64,000 nt of DNA from Lelliottia sp. WAP21 (GCF_020532665.2 NZ_JAIWPG020000005.1:372001-436000); one strand, 5' to 3'; counted from the stretch's first letter, positions 15,664 through 25,701 are shown. The notes: generated from the letters alone by a model not told the origin. Program-made: numbers and translations.

Positions 15664-18399
15664 ATGGAAAAAAAACGCCTTAGCCAGCTCATCTCGCTGC
15701 TGGTCGCCTCAATGGCAACGCAATCAATGCTCTCCCCTCACGCTTATGCAGCATCCGGTATCATCATCGATAATGCTGTCAACAGCGTGGAAGTGATGCA
15801 ATCGAATCCATTAGTACATATCACCGATTCAGGGTCGATAACCGGCACTACCGATACCGCACTCTTACTGGATCCCGGTGTAAACGTTGAAACCCTGATG
15901 AACGATGGCACGATATCAGGCCTTCGCGGAATTTATAACGCAGGGGCTATTGATAAATTAACCAACGCGGGCATCATTACCTCAAATGGAAACAATACCG
16001 GTGATAACGGGGCTATTTATAATACGGGTATCATTGGCACGCTTCACAATACGGGTACGCTCAGAACCGAACTTGTCAATAACTATGGTAACTCGGGTAT
16101 TTATAACCGGGGTACCATTGACACGATTATCAATGATAATGAGATTACGCACAGCATCTTTGGCATAAACAATCAGGGCATTATCAACACCCTTGAAAAT
16201 AATGGCCAAATTAATGCCGATACCTTTGGTATTCTGAGTAATGATGCAAACGGTTCAGCGTTGGGCCAAATCACCAATAACGGTCTTATCACGGGCGGTA
16301 GCTACGGTATTTTTATTACCAGTATCAACAACCAAAACCAGACCACGCAAATTGTAAACAACGGGGAGATCAGCAGTAATGGTTATGCCCTGTTTTTAAA
16401 CGCCAATTTTATTAATAACCTCAACGCCAACGCGCAGGTTACGCTGACCAATAATGGGCTGATAGAGGGAAATATCTATTCCACCAGCCTGGCACCGCTG
16501 AACATTAACGGCGGGACGCAGACAACCGGAACACTGACGGGCAAAAATGGTATCGGCTCGATCATCAGCTACCGCTCCGACGTGGTCTTTGGCACAGGAT
16601 CGTTACTGCTAAACGATAACGTCATTGCGAACAATGGTACTGTGCGCAACGACGCGGCTTCATTGCAGATCAATGACGTCATTTCTGTCACGGGCAACTA
16701 CCACCAGAACGCAGCGGCGACGCTGATCTCCGGTATTTCTGATTTGACTACGCAGAACGGTGATATCACTGCTGATACGGGCTATGGTCGTCTGAAGGTA
16801 AGCGGTGATGCGTGGGTGGAGGCGGGCTCACATGTGAATTTACTTCGCACCGGCAGCACCTATAAGTTTGCCGAAGGTCAGCGCTATGTCGTGATCTCTG
16901 CCGCTGGCGCGAACACGGATTATCACGCGGATAAACTGAACTACGAAGCGATCGGTTACCGTGGTGCGGTAACGGGTTCCGTCTATGAAGATGGCGTTAA
17001 TAAGGCGCTGGTCTTAACGGTCGGGGCTGAACCGGAGGTTACACCGCCTGTGGTTACACCGCCTGTGGTTACACCGCCTGTGGTCACACCGCCTGTGGTC
17101 ACACCGCCTGTGGTCACACCACCAGTGGTCACGCCGCCTGTGGTCACACCACCTGTGGTCACACCGCCTGTGGTCACGCCGCCTGTGGTCACGCCGCCAG
17201 TGGTTACGCCGCCAGTGGTTACGCCGCCAGTAGTTATCGATCCTGCGCCGAACAAACCGGGGCAGGCGACAATACCTGGCGCCACCGCGGCACTGGGTGG
17301 TCTGGCAAATTACACGGGGATTTCCTCACCGCAGTTGTTAGATCTGTATAACGCCTCGTTAGCCCTCGAAGGTAAACAGGCGGCGAATCGCGCGGGTGAA
17401 AGTCTGTCGCCTGCACAGAACCTGAATGCCAGCTCAGCCGCCACCGTGGCAACCTCAACCGCGCAGGCTGTTGTGGGTTCGCATATGGATGCCGTACGAC
17501 ATCCTGCCAGCTCGGGCACCAGCGGTATCGCGACCGGGGATGATTACAGCAGCAACTGGATCGTCTGGGGCCAGCCATTTGGCGGATACGCACGCCAGGA
17601 CAGCAGTGATGATGTCAGCGGGTATAGCGCGAAATTTGGCGGCCTGCTGTTGGGTGCCGACCGCGCGCTGGGCGATGACTGGCGTCTGGGTGCGGCGGTG
17701 AACTACAGCAACACGTCCGTGCACGGTAAAGACAACCTGAGCGGCAATACTTCCACGGCGGATAACTACGGCGTGATTGGTTATGCGGGCTTCACGGGCA
17801 ATCCTTGGTATCTCAACCTCTCAGCAGGTCTGAACCGCCAGAATTACAGCTCCGTGCGTCGCGCCGATTTCACCGGTTTCTCTGGCGCGGCAAAAGGCAA
17901 ATTCAACGGCCAGTCCGTGACCCTGCAAACGGAATTCGGTTATCCGTTTACGCTGCCTGCCAATGTAGTCCTGACGCCGCTGGCCAGCCTGACCTATGGC
18001 TATCAGCACGTTGATGGCTATAAAGAGACGGGCGGAAACGGTATGGCGCTGGATGTCAGCAGCACGCACGCTCAGTCGGTCATCAGCGACATCGGTGCCC
18101 GCATCGAAAAAACCGTTGCAACTGGATTTGGCAACCTCACCCCGTTCGTGCAGGTCTCCTGGATCCACCAGTACGACCAGCATCAGGTGAGCAGCCGTGC
18201 GTCTTACGCGGCAGATGCCGTTGGTGAAACCAGCTTTAGCACCAAAGGCGCGTCGCCGGTAGAAGATATGGCTGGCGTGGCTGTCGGCACTACGCTGTAT
18301 GAAGGCAACGATCTGAGCTTTGATGCGCGCTATGACCTGCAGGCAGGCGAGCGTTATCAGGCTCACACCTTTAGCCTGCGTCTGCGTAAAACGTTCTGA
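15664..18399 (+). CDS. Classical autotransporter (type Va) outer-membrane protein
   Basis: This 911-residue protein has a signal peptide (about residues 1-29, ending SPHAYA), a passenger of repeated strands rich in Asn/Gly (NNGxI, NxGTI, residues 50-285), typical of a beta-helix, then a second passenger section to about residue 455. A rigid linker of thirteen VVTPP repeats follows (about 460-524), and a C-terminal autotransporter beta-barrel from about residue 630 (WIVWGQPFGGY) to a final phenylalanine (RLRKTF), as required for Bam insertion. No protease triad or RGD was noticed, so the passenger is more likely adhesive or structural than enzymatic. The passenger is visibly more AT-rich than the barrel. 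A strong terminator follows. Confidence 0.92.
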   Translation: MEKKRLSQLISLLVASMATQSMLSPHAYAASGIIIDNAVNSVEVMQSNPLVHITDSGSITGTTDTALLLDPGVNVETLMNDGTISGLRGIYNAGAIDKLTNAGIITSNGNNTGDNGAIYNTGIIGTLHNTGTLRTELVNNYGNSGIYNRGTIDTIINDNEITHSIFGINNQGIINTLENNGQINADTFGILSNDANGSALGQITNNGLITGGSYGIFITSINNQNQTTQIVNNGEISSNGYALFLNANFINNLNANAQVTLTNNGLIEGNIYSTSLAPLNINGGTQTTGTLTGKNGIGSIISYRSDVVFGTGSLLLNDNVIANNGTVRNDAASLQINDVISVTGNYHQNAAATLISGISDLTTQNGDITADTGYGRLKVSGDAWVEAGSHVNLLRTGSTYKFAEGQRYVVISAAGANTDYHADKLNYEAIGYRGAVTGSVYEDGVNKALVLTVGAEPEVTPPVVTPPVVTPPVVTPPVVTPPVVTPPVVTPPVVTPPVVTPPVVTPPVVTPPVVTPPVVTPPVVIDPAPNKPGQATIPGATAALGGLANYTGISSPQLLDLYNASLALEGKQAANRAGESLSPAQNLNASSAATVATSTAQAVVGSHMDAVRHPASSGTSGIATGDDYSSNWIVWGQPFGGYARQDSSDDVSGYSAKFGGLLLGADRALGDDWRLGAAVNYSNTSVHGKDNLSGNTSTADNYGVIGYAGFTGNPWYLNLSAGLNRQNYSSVRRADFTGFSGAAKGKFNGQSVTLQTEFGYPFTLPANVVLTPLASLTYGYQHVDGYKETGGNGMALDVSSTHAQSVISDIGARIEKTVATGFGNLTPFVQVSWIHQYDQHQVSSRASYAADAVGETSFSTKGASPVEDMAGVAVGTTLYEGNDLSFDARYDLQAGERYQAHTFSLRLRKTF
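17041..17235 (+). repeat. 13 tandem 15-bp repeats encoding (TPPVV)n
   Basis: Exactly 195 bp are made of thirteen 15-bp copies of a unit like ACACCGCCTGTGGTC, each encoding TPPVV. The copies differ only at a few third positions (ACA/ACG, CCG/CCA, GTC/GTT). The repeat length keeps the frame, so copy-number change would only lengthen or shorten the linker between passenger and barrel. Confidence 0.97.
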
Positions 18400-18407
18400 T
18401 AACACGC

Positions 18408-18434
18408 GGGGGGCTCATCAGCCCCCCTTTTTTT
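18408..18434 (+). terminator. Rho-independent terminator of the autotransporter gene
   Basis: GGGGGGC (18408-18414) pairs with GCCCCCC (18421-18427) around TCATCA, followed by seven T residues. Confidence 0.93.
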
Positions 18435-18504
18435 GTCTCTTCCTGACATTGAGTTTTTTCATCCTCCAGCCGATAGTAGTCATTTTGCTGATAAGTCGAA
18501 TGAT

Positions 18505-19122
18505 ATGAAACTCTCTGCATTTCCTCTGGCATTAAACCTCGGCGCGTTTTTACTGCTGATCGGTCTGGTGTATACCGGCCTGCTGACATCGGATCGTACG
18601 ACCTGGCTCATGGAAGTGACGCCGGTCATCATCGTCGTGCCGCTTTTGCTGGCAACGCATCAACGCTACCCCTTAACGCCGCTGCTCTATACGCTGATAT
18701 TCTTTCACGCCATCATTCTGATGGTGGGAGGCATGTACACCTATGCCAAAGTCCCCGTAGGATTCGACGTGCAGGCGATGTTTAACCTCAGCCGTAATCC
18801 GTATGACAAGCTCGGCCATTTTTTCCAGGGGTTGGTTCCTGCACTTGCCGCGCGCGAAATACTGGTGCGTGGCGGTTACGTCAGGGGCCGCAAGATGACT
18901 GGATTTTTAGTCTGCTGTATTGCGCTTGCCATCAGCGCCACTTACGAGTTGATTGAGTGGTGGGCAGCCCTGGCCATGGGCCAGGGCGCGGATGATTTTC
19001 TGGGGACGCAGGGCGATCCGTGGGATACCCAATCCGATATGTTTTGCGCCCTGCTCGGCGCACTGTTTACCGTGTTCATCCTTGGCCGTTTCCATCAGCG
19101 TCAGTTGAACAGACTTGCCTGA
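18505..19122 (+). CDS. YjdF-like (DUF2238) inner-membrane protein
   Basis: The 205-residue protein has about six hydrophobic helices and the family marks MVGGMYTYAKVPVG, NPYDKLGHFFQGLVPA, TYELIEWW and DDFLGTQGDPWDTQSDM, matching the DUF2238 family that includes E. coli YjdF. The acidic and histidine residues in the last two segments could form a metal site, but no function is established. I start at the ATG at 18505 (MKLSAFPLAL), where the first helix begins; an upstream in-frame ATG at 18433 lies inside the preceding terminator and is unlikely. It is convergent with the cobalamin operon. Confidence 0.85.
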   Translation: MKLSAFPLALNLGAFLLLIGLVYTGLLTSDRTTWLMEVTPVIIVVPLLLATHQRYPLTPLLYTLIFFHAIILMVGGMYTYAKVPVGFDVQAMFNLSRNPYDKLGHFFQGLVPALAAREILVRGGYVRGRKMTGFLVCCIALAISATYELIEWWAALAMGQGADDFLGTQGDPWDTQSDMFCALLGALFTVFILGRFHQRQLNRLA

Positions 19123-19128
19123 ATCCTG

Positions 19129-19144
19129 CCCGCCACCAGGCGGG
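19129..19144. terminator. Stem-loop between convergent yjdF-like gene and cobT
   Basis: CCCGCC (19129-19134) pairs with GGCGGG (19139-19144) around ACCA in the 25-bp gap between two convergent genes. The T-run is short, so termination strength is uncertain. Confidence 0.5.
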
Positions 19145-19147
19145 TTA

Positions 19148-20197
19148 TCAGGCTTTTAAGCTAATGCCCGTCTCAGCCAGCACGCCCATCTGGCTATACA
19201 TGGCGCCCGCCGCGCTGACGATCGACATCGCGAGGGCGGCGCCACTCCCTTCACCCAGGCGTAGATCCAGATACAGATAAGGTTTCAGGCCGAGGTGTTC
19301 CAGCGCACGCTGGGAACCTTTTTCTGCCGAGAAATGCGAGGGGATGCAGTAATTTTTCGCTTCAGGCGCAATCTGACAGGCCACCATCGCCGCAGCACAG
19401 GAGAGAAAACCGTCCAGGACGACCGGGAGCCCGCACGACGCCGCGCCTAAAATCACGCCCGCCATGCCCGCCAGATCAAAGCCTCCCACTTTCGCCATCA
19501 CCTCTACACCATCGGCAGCGTCCGGCTGGTTCACCCGAATCGCCTGCCTGACGACCGACGTTTTATGCGGCACCTTATCCTGCGGGAGATTGGCCCCAAT
19601 GCCCACGACCTCATGCGGATCGCAGCCGCTTAAAACGCTGATAATCGCCGAGGCCGGCGTGGTATTAGCCATGCCCAGTTCACCGGTGCCAAAAACGGAA
19701 ATCCCCTCTGCCGCACGCTGTTTCACCAGCCGGGCAGCAGATAACATTAATTGCTCAGCATCCTGACGGGACATGGCAGGACCACGGGCGATGTTTCCGC
19801 TGCCACGAGCGACTTTCAGGCTAAGCATGCCCTCAATGGGCTCGCCGTCAATACCTGCATCCACCGCTAAGACCGATGTCTGCGTGCTTTTCGCCAGCAC
19901 GCAGACGCCTGAAATGCCCTTAACCATGTTGATGGCCTGAAGCCAGGTGACGACCTTTGGGCTCACCGCGACGCCTTCGTCATACACGCCATGGTCGGCA
20001 CACATGACAATAATTTCTTTTTTAAGATCGTCCAGCTGATGCAAGCCGTGCATTCCTGCCAGTTGAATCGCCAGGGTCTCAAGGCGTCCCAGACTGTTCA
20101 GCGGTTTAACCAGCCCGTCAATATACCGTGCCGCCTGCGCCTGTTTTTCGGCATCAAGCGGACGAATCGCGGCAATCACTTCCTGCAAGGTTTCCAT
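19148..20197 (-). CDS. cobT: Nicotinate-nucleotide:dimethylbenzimidazole phosphoribosyltransferase CobT
   Basis: CobT makes alpha-ribazole phosphate from nicotinate mononucleotide and 5,6-dimethylbenzimidazole, the lower-ligand arm of cobalamin. The 349 residues contain the family segments [51 protein letters not shown] and [15 protein letters not shown] start at the ATG at 20197, which aligns with E. coli CobT; a GTG at 20209 overlapping the cobC stop is the alternative. It is the last gene of the cobalamin operon, nine bases after cobC. Confidence 0.95.
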   Translation of the reverse strand: METLQEVIAAIRPLDAEKQAQAARYIDGLVKPLNSLGRLETLAIQLAGMHGLHQLDDLKKEIIVMCADHGVYDEGVAVSPKVVTWLQAINMVKGISGVCVLAKSTQTSVLAVDAGIDGEPIEGMLSLKVARGSGNIARGPAMSRQDAEQLMLSAARLVKQRAAEGISVFGTGELGMANTTPASAIISVLSGCDPHEVVGIGANLPQDKVPHKTSVVRQAIRVNQPDAADGVEVMAKVGGFDLAGMAGVILGAASCGLPVVLDGFLSCAAAMVACQIAPEAKNYCIPSHFSAEKGSQRALEHLGLKPYLYLDLRLGEGSGAALAMSIVSAAGAMYSQMGVLAETGISLKA

Positions 20198-20205
20198 TAT
20201 TCTTC

Positions 20206-20811
20206 TCACTTATCTGATCGAAAACGGCTTCGATCGTTAAAACTTCTTAGCACCATAAATCCGCCACGGTTTTCTACCATCGTCCAGCCATCGTGCTTAA
20301 ACGGGAAGTGCCACATGGATTCAAGCGGCATATTCAGCCAGGAGGCCAGCAGCATACTCAGCACGCCCTGATGGGCAACCACCAGCCTGTCACCCTCCCC
20401 CGGTTGTGCCTTCCACGCTTCCGCCACTTCCCTTACGCGTTCGGCAAACGCCGGAAAAGGCTCACCTCCGCCAGGGGTGGCATTCTGCCAGTCATCCAGC
20501 CAGTTTTGCCACGCGACAGGTTCATTCTGCGCAATCGCGCTGTAGTGACACATCTCCCAGGTGCCAAAATCGAGTTCATTTAGCCGGCTATCAGCCTGAA
20601 AATCACGCTTTGGCACGATAAGCTTCGCCGTTTGCTGCGCCCGCTGGAGCTGGCTGGTGAAAATGGTACTGAATGACACATCAGCCAGACACCGGCCAAC
20701 ATGGGTACTCTGGGCGATCCCTTTTTCCGTTAACGGTAAATCGGTGCGACCATAAAACACACCGCTCTCATTGGCAGACGTTTGTCCGTGACGAACCAGA
20801 AATAGACGCAT
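20206..20811 (-). CDS. cobC: Alpha-ribazole-5'-phosphate phosphatase CobC
   Basis: CobC removes phosphate from alpha-ribazole-5'-phosphate (or from adenosylcobalamin-5'-phosphate) late in cobalamin assembly. The 201-residue protein is a histidine phosphatase: the phosphoacceptor motif LVRHGQT is at residues 5-11, and the second histidine is in [11 protein letters not shown]. It lies three bases after cobS. Between cobS and cobT it forms the U-S-C-T order; in Salmonella cobC is located elsewhere with cobD. Confidence 0.92.
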   Translation of the reverse strand: MRLFLVRHGQTSANESGVFYGRTDLPLTEKGIAQSTHVGRCLADVSFSTIFTSQLQRAQQTAKLIVPKRDFQADSRLNELDFGTWEMCHYSAIAQNEPVAWQNWLDDWQNATPGGGEPFPAFAERVREVAEAWKAQPGEGDRLVVAHQGVLSMLLASWLNMPLESMWHFPFKHDGWTMVENRGGFMVLRSFNDRSRFRSDK

Positions 20812-20814
20812 GAT

Positions 20815-21573
20815 TTACACCCACAATAAAGCCAGCAGAAAAACAATCTCCCCACACTCTTCCAGCGCACCCAGCGTATCGCCAGTTTGCCCGCCAAGGC
20901 GGCGGCGCACATACCCCACCAGCCCCCAGATCGTCAGATAACAGAGAAGAATTGCGCCAAGTCCCTGTAGCCCGGCCAACAACCAGACTGCCGCGATGCC
21001 AGCAACCAGGGTTATCGCTGCTTCACGCAGGGTGATTTGCCCGATATACAAATTCCCCAGACCGTCACCCTCCCGGGCATAGCGCTGGCCGTACATGCCT
21101 AAAGCCAACGCCGAACGCCCGGCGATGGGGGCGCAGACAAGCAGCGCCAGCAGGTGCGCTGCGGGCAAATGCGAGATCCCCGCTACGGCCACCGTTTTGA
21201 TAAGAATGGCGAAAATGAGCGCCAGTCCGCCAAATGTCCCCAGGCGGCTGTCCTTCATAATCTCCAGCATGCGTTCGCGCGTGCGGGCCGAAAAAAGGCC
21301 GTCGCAGGTATCGGCCAGCCCATCCAGATGAAACCCGCCCGTCAGGGCAACCAGCGCCAGCACGTAGGCGATGGCCCCCATATACAGACCACCGCCGGTC
21401 TGGCTGACCAGTAAAGAGAGGCCGCCCGCCAGCACGCCCACGATCGCGCCGACGATCGGAAAAGAGGGTACACCGCGACCAAGATGGCGAAAATCGACGT
21501 CATCTGTCCATCTTCCCGGCACCGGGATCCGCGTCATCAGGCGCATCGTGGCCCATAACATGTTTAAGCGCAT
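20815..21573 (-). CDS. cobS: Adenosylcobinamide-GDP ribazoletransferase CobS
   Basis: CobS is the integral membrane cobalamin synthase that joins adenosylcobinamide-GDP to alpha-ribazole (phosphate). The 252-residue protein has about six hydrophobic helices and the family motif GGFHLDGLADTCDGLFSART followed by RMLEIMKDSRLGTFG, the Asp-rich metal site. Its start overlaps the end of cobU by ten bases, indicating translational coupling. Confidence 0.95.
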   Translation of the reverse strand: MRLNMLWATMRLMTRIPVPGRWTDDVDFRHLGRGVPSFPIVGAIVGVLAGGLSLLVSQTGGGLYMGAIAYVLALVALTGGFHLDGLADTCDGLFSARTRERMLEIMKDSRLGTFGGLALIFAILIKTVAVAGISHLPAAHLLALLVCAPIAGRSALALGMYGQRYAREGDGLGNLYIGQITLREAAITLVAGIAAVWLLAGLQGLGAILLCYLTIWGLVGYVRRRLGGQTGDTLGALEECGEIVFLLALLWV

Positions 21574-22115
21574 TTGATTTTGACTCCAATCCCTGACACG
21601 ACCAGCCAGACTTCCTCTGCGGCTTTCGCCAGCGTCTGATTTACCCGCCCTGAAATATCGATGAAATGCCGCGCCAGACGATTTTCAGGCGTGATACTCA
21701 TTCCCAGTTCATTGGTCACGATAAAGACAGGGCCAGGCAGCTGCTGGCAGGCGACAATCAGCGCATCAATTTGCGTTTGAAGGACACCTTCCAGCGCGTC
21801 GAAATCCAGCGTCTCGGGATCTTCGCCACCGGAAGCATCAAAGAGTAAATTCGCCAGCAGCGTGGTGATGCACTCAATAACCACGCCCTCCCCCGGCGCG
21901 ACCTGCTGACGCAACACCTTATCCAGATCCGCGTAACCTTCCCAGGTTCGCCAGTGTGCGGGCCGCTGGGCACGATGTCGATCGATACGCAGCGCCATTT
22001 CCGCGTCCGTAGCGGTCGACGTGGCAATGTATAAAACCTGTTCACATTGCTGCATCGCCAGCTGCTCGACGTGCGCGCTCTTTCCGCTGCGCGCGCCTCC
22101 CGTGACTACAATCAT
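21564..22115 (-). CDS. cobU: Adenosylcobinamide kinase/guanylyltransferase CobU
   Basis: CobU phosphorylates adenosylcobinamide and then transfers GMP to it. The 183-residue cytoplasmic enzyme starts with the P-loop GGARSGKS (residues 6-13) and has the guanylylation-loop region [18 protein letters not shown], in which the histidine is the GMP acceptor in this family. The start overlaps the cobQ stop by four bases (ATGA). Confidence 0.95.
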   Translation of the reverse strand: MIVVTGGARSGKSAHVEQLAMQQCEQVLYIATSTATDAEMALRIDRHRAQRPAHWRTWEGYADLDKVLRQQVAPGEGVVIECITTLLANLLFDASGGEDPETLDFDALEGVLQTQIDALIVACQQLPGPVFIVTNELGMSITPENRLARHFIDISGRVNQTLAKAAEEVWLVVSGIGVKIKCA

Positions 22116-23626
22116 CCCTTTATCTCCTGATGTTCACGCATAATCCGGTACACTTTTTCGATATCAATATAGCTGCGCATCGCCGTTGCCAGTACATCAA
22201 ATTGCTGTGCTTTATACGCCGCGTAATCAAGTGCCTCTTCACGTGCCGGCAGCCCTTTACGCGCACGCAAGCTGTTCACCACTGCGTGAGTAAACGCATT
22301 ATTATCGAACAACCCGTGTAAATACGTTCCAAATACCGATCCATCGGCAGAAAAGGTCCCTTCCGCGATTCGCTCACCGTTTTTTTGCATGTACAGCGCA
22401 GATCGTCTGACATCAACCAGGGTTTCACCCATGTGGATCTCATAACCATTCAGGGAGATCCCGGAAAGAGGGGCCAGCCAGCCGGGCAAGTCTGTCGCCA
22501 TTTCTGCACGCACCCGGGTGGTCGTTTTGACCGGTGCAAATCGTGTCGTGGTCCGCAGAAGACCCAGCCCCGGCATTCTGCCCAGACCTGATTCCACCTC
22601 ATCATGCAGGCTTTCACCCAGCATCTGATAGCCGCCGCAAATGCCCATCACCGGGATACCGGCGCGATGCCGTGCCAGCACTCGCTGGGCGAGTGCTGTT
22701 TCCCGTAGCCATGTCAGATCGGCCAGCGTGTTTTTGCTCCCCGGCAGAATAATCAGATCGGCCTCGTCCAGCGCGTCGGGCTGGGATACGTAACGCACGC
22801 GAACGTCAGATTGCGCGGAAAGGGCATTAAAATCGGTGAAATTAGCGATATGCGGCAGATGTATCACGGCGATGTCGATCTCGCGCTTGCGGGTGTGCTT
22901 TACGCGTTGCAGCGCGACGCCATCTTCTTCCTCAAGATCGATATCCAGCCAGGGCATCACGCCAAGCACCGGCACGCCGGTTAAGGCTTCTATCTGTTGC
23001 AGCCCGTCGTGAAGCAGCGCCACGTCACCGCGAAACTTGTTGATGATGACGCCTTTTACCCGCCAGCGCTCATGCTCCTGAAGCAGCGCTAGCGTACCGT
23101 AGATCGCGGCAAACACGCCGCCCCGGTCAATATCCGCCACCAGAATCACCGGGCAGCGCGCGATTTCAGCCATGCCCATGTTAACGATATCTCGATCCCG
23201 CAGGTTAATCTCAGCCGGACTGCCCGCGCCCTCCAGCACCAGGACATCGTATTCCTGCGCCAGGCTTTGATAGACCGAGGCAATCTGCGCCCGTAAGCGG
23301 GGCTTGTACGCGTGGTAGCTGGCGGCGTCCATATTGCAGGCCACCTGCCCCATCAGAACCACCTGAGCCTGGCGATCGCTGGTGGGTTTTAGCAAGACGG
23401 GATTCATCCGCACGTCAGGTTCAATGCCTGCGGCTTCGGCCTGAAAAATCTGCGCCCTTCCCATCTCTTTGCCATCAGGGGTAATACCTGAATTCAGCGC
23501 CATGTTTTGTGATTTAAAGGGCGCGGTACGCCAGCCATCCTGATGAAATATTCGGCACAGGCCCGCCACTAAAACGCTTTTGCCCACATCGGACGCGGTC
23601 CCCTGCAGCATGATTGCCTGTGTCAT
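22112..23626 (-). CDS. cobQ: Cobyric acid synthase CobQ/CbiP
   Basis: CobQ amidates the b, d, e and g side chains of adenosylcobyrinic acid a,c-diamide with glutamine and ATP. The 504 residues show an N-terminal dethiobiotin-synthetase-like ATPase domain ([20 protein letters not shown], then [14 protein letters not shown] and [14 protein letters not shown]) and a C-terminal glutamine amidotransferase domain with the nucleophile in [12 protein letters not shown] and a histidine in [10 protein letters not shown]. It is the first gene of the operon. No other cbi genes of the corrin ring pathway are in the window, and the 130 bp upstream are too short for a cobalamin riboswitch plus promoter. Confidence 0.95.
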   Translation of the reverse strand: MTQAIMLQGTASDVGKSVLVAGLCRIFHQDGWRTAPFKSQNMALNSGITPDGKEMGRAQIFQAEAAGIEPDVRMNPVLLKPTSDRQAQVVLMGQVACNMDAASYHAYKPRLRAQIASVYQSLAQEYDVLVLEGAGSPAEINLRDRDIVNMGMAEIARCPVILVADIDRGGVFAAIYGTLALLQEHERWRVKGVIINKFRGDVALLHDGLQQIEALTGVPVLGVMPWLDIDLEEEDGVALQRVKHTRKREIDIAVIHLPHIANFTDFNALSAQSDVRVRYVSQPDALDEADLIILPGSKNTLADLTWLRETALAQRVLARHRAGIPVMGICGGYQMLGESLHDEVESGLGRMPGLGLLRTTTRFAPVKTTTRVRAEMATDLPGWLAPLSGISLNGYEIHMGETLVDVRRSALYMQKNGERIAEGTFSADGSVFGTYLHGLFDNNAFTHAVVNSLRARKGLPAREEALDYAAYKAQQFDVLATAMRSYIDIEKVYRIMREHQEIKG

Positions 23627-23691
23627 TCCGTCTCCTGCTATACGTTTAGCGAAGCATGCAGTTTATCATTTCCTCTGTTTCTCCCGCGCAT

Positions 23692-23724
23692 AAAAAAACA
23701 TCCGCAAAGGTCGTTTACGGATGT
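23692..23724 (-). terminator. Rho-independent terminator of the EAL-protein gene
   Basis: On the minus strand, ACATCCGTAAA pairs with TTTGCGGATGT (one G-T pair) around CGACC and is followed by a run of seven T. It separates the EAL gene from the cobalamin operon. Confidence 0.9.
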
Positions 23725-23756
23725 TGTATAAATTAAGGCGAAAAAATACGGATGAA

Positions 23757-25202
23757 TTAACTGAACTGCCGGACCATCCTGTCCAGTTCATTCTCCCTTA
23801 CCGCCCTGGAAAGATAATATCCCTGAAAGCTGTTGACACCGGCGGCCGTCAATTTTTCAAATTTTTCTTTGCTGTCCACTCCTTCGGCAATACAGATCCG
23901 ACCGGTCATATCACTGTAATACTGAATGGCTTTTATCAGACTGTAATCGGCCTGGTTTTCGGCAAACTTGTCAACAATATCGCGATCAAGTTTTAATCCA
24001 TCAAACATGATCTGTCTGACCGGAAACATGACATGTTCGCTTGAAAAGCAGTCATCCAGAAAAAGCCGACAACCCGTTTCCCGTAATTGTCGCATCGTTT
24101 CAGGGATCGTTTTATCCTGCGTAACATCGATAGTCTCTGCGAACTCAAAAACCAATTTCTGTGCCCAGCAAGCATGACTTAACATTTGCACTGCTTTCCT
24201 TGCCATACCCGGCAAAGCAGCGCCTGAAGCCAGCTCCTGAGGGATATTCACCGAGAAGTAATATTTCCCATTATATTTATTCACCCCTCGCACAGCCGCA
24301 TCAACGACCATTGCCGTTAATTTAAGCCAGATATTTTTGTTATGCATCCCCGTTAAGAAACTGGCGGGGCTCAGTAATTTACCGTTACGATACCAACGTA
24401 ACAAAATTTCAAACCCGATGCCTTTCTTGTCTCGATCGGTAATAATTTGATAGACCGGAAAGATCTCCTTTCTCTCTATTGCAAGATAAAAATCAGGCTC
24501 GCTCAACGGCAGCGCGGATAACGTTTCTCTCGGCATTTTAAACCGGTTACGAATCACGCCGGAATCATTTATCCATGGCTGGATAAATTGCAACTTTCGC
24601 AGACCTTCCTGCCGATGAGTATAGACAGTTTTAATTCCCAGACCAAGCTTCTCTGATTGTTCTTTCACGCTCATGCCACGATAAAAATCCAGGACAATAT
24701 CCAGTTCACGAAGCGTTAATCCTTTTGTCGCACACCCGGTCAGCCTTTCTTCAATTTGTGCCGCCTCCTTTAATAAGAGGTTGTTTTGCCCGACAATATC
24801 TTGCCAGCCACGGGGTAAACTGGCGACTCTAATATTTCCCAGGGTCCGTTTATCAATAAGTGATGCCTTCATCATATTAAACAGCCAGTTCATCGGCAAC
24901 CGACCATAAATAATCACCGGTATTTTTTCAGGAACGGCATTCAGGAAAGAAACACATTTTTTCAGCGTGTCCAAAATAGCACAGAGATCTCCTTTCAAAA
25001 ACACGGAAAGGGTGCCGATTTCATTGTTGAAATCATGGAGATCCGCGCCCCGAGCATCATCGTGGTCAACCATAATGCGAGAACAGGCTATCTCATTGTT
25101 ATCCAGTAACTTTTCATACCCCCACCAGGTATAACTACAGGAAGAAATAACATAGCGATGCTGACGAATTTTTGAATGGGTTGCGAGCATTTCCCTTGCC
25201 AT
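23757..25202 (-). CDS. LuxR-type HTH / EAL-domain regulatory protein
   Basis: This cytoplasmic protein (481 residues) has an N-terminal region resembling the degenerate receivers of RcsA/BglJ-type regulators (1-150), a LuxR-type helix-turn-helix (about 161-205, GLTLRELDIVLDFYRGMS) and a C-terminal EAL domain (about 235-475), the domain of c-di-GMP phosphodiesterases. The start at 25202 has an ideal AGGAGA site; upstream in-frame ATGs are rejected. The EAL motif is FEILLRW (Glu265), and Asn319, Glu353, Asp383-Asp384, Lys404, Glu440 and Gln460 stand at the usual metal and catalytic positions. The loop after the Asp pair (DDCFSS instead of DDFGTG) is changed. The layout is like FimK of Klebsiella fimbrial operons. 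Its place beside the adhesin locus suggests it controls that locus. Confidence 0.85.
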   Translation of the reverse strand: MAREMLATHSKIRQHRYVISSCSYTWWGYEKLLDNNEIACSRIMVDHDDARGADLHDFNNEIGTLSVFLKGDLCAILDTLKKCVSFLNAVPEKIPVIIYGRLPMNWLFNMMKASLIDKRTLGNIRVASLPRGWQDIVGQNNLLLKEAAQIEERLTGCATKGLTLRELDIVLDFYRGMSVKEQSEKLGLGIKTVYTHRQEGLRKLQFIQPWINDSGVIRNRFKMPRETLSALPLSEPDFYLAIERKEIFPVYQIITDRDKKGIGFEILLRWYRNGKLLSPASFLTGMHNKNIWLKLTAMVVDAAVRGVNKYNGKYYFSVNIPQELASGAALPGMARKAVQMLSHACWAQKLVFEFAETIDVTQDKTIPETMRQLRETGCRLFLDDCFSSEHVMFPVRQIMFDGLKLDRDIVDKFAENQADYSLIKAIQYYSDMTGRICIAEGVDSKEKFEKLTAAGVNSFQGYYLSRAVRENELDRMVRQFS

Positions 25203-25701
25203 ACTGTTCTCCTGTAGAAATAGATAGCCATACAGAGGCCTTTTCCTGAAGAAAAGGCCTGGACGCACTCGATAATATTTAAGCGTGATATTTTTACGCA
25301 CGAAGGCGCATGTTTTTCTGAAACTTAAAACATGTTCAAACGAGGTGGTCTGTTAACCTGTTGAATAAGAATATCAAATAAATATTGTTATCACCATACT
25401 AAAAATAACAAATACACGAACAAAACCACATACAAAAACACATCATGACAAAAAATAAATTTAACATACACCGCGTTCTCATCGCAGCAGTGGACATATT
25501 TGGGTTAATTGAGTGACGTGTTTAACGTAAAGATTTTCATGCTGGCCCTGACTTAATGATTCCCTTTTGGTGCGGAAAATGCATAAAGCACTAAAATTCT
25601 AAAAGTAAATATCATTCACAGTATGTATAATAGCTATGTCATATCTTCGTCAAAGAAATAACTGAGAAAACTATTGATTCGTTTCACAACAAGGCAACCA
25701 T
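25203..25701. promoter_or_regulatory. AT-rich divergent control region with shared bipartite element
   Basis: This 499-bp gap between the divergent EAL and winged-helix-like genes has no plausible gene. It holds ACATATTTGGGTTAATT (25494-25510), 18 further bases, then AAAGATTTTCA (25529-25539). The same two blocks with the same 18-base spacing occur at 49999-50044 upstream of the TolC/adhesin genes, in the same orientation relative to the minus-strand genes. The remainder is AT-rich and probably carries both promoters. I could not assign -10/-35 boxes with confidence. Confidence 0.55.

Noticed and set aside
23627-23756. Cobalamin riboswitch upstream of cobQ
   Set aside because: The 130-bp gap is mostly occupied by the terminator of the EAL gene, and no B12-box-like sequence was seen.
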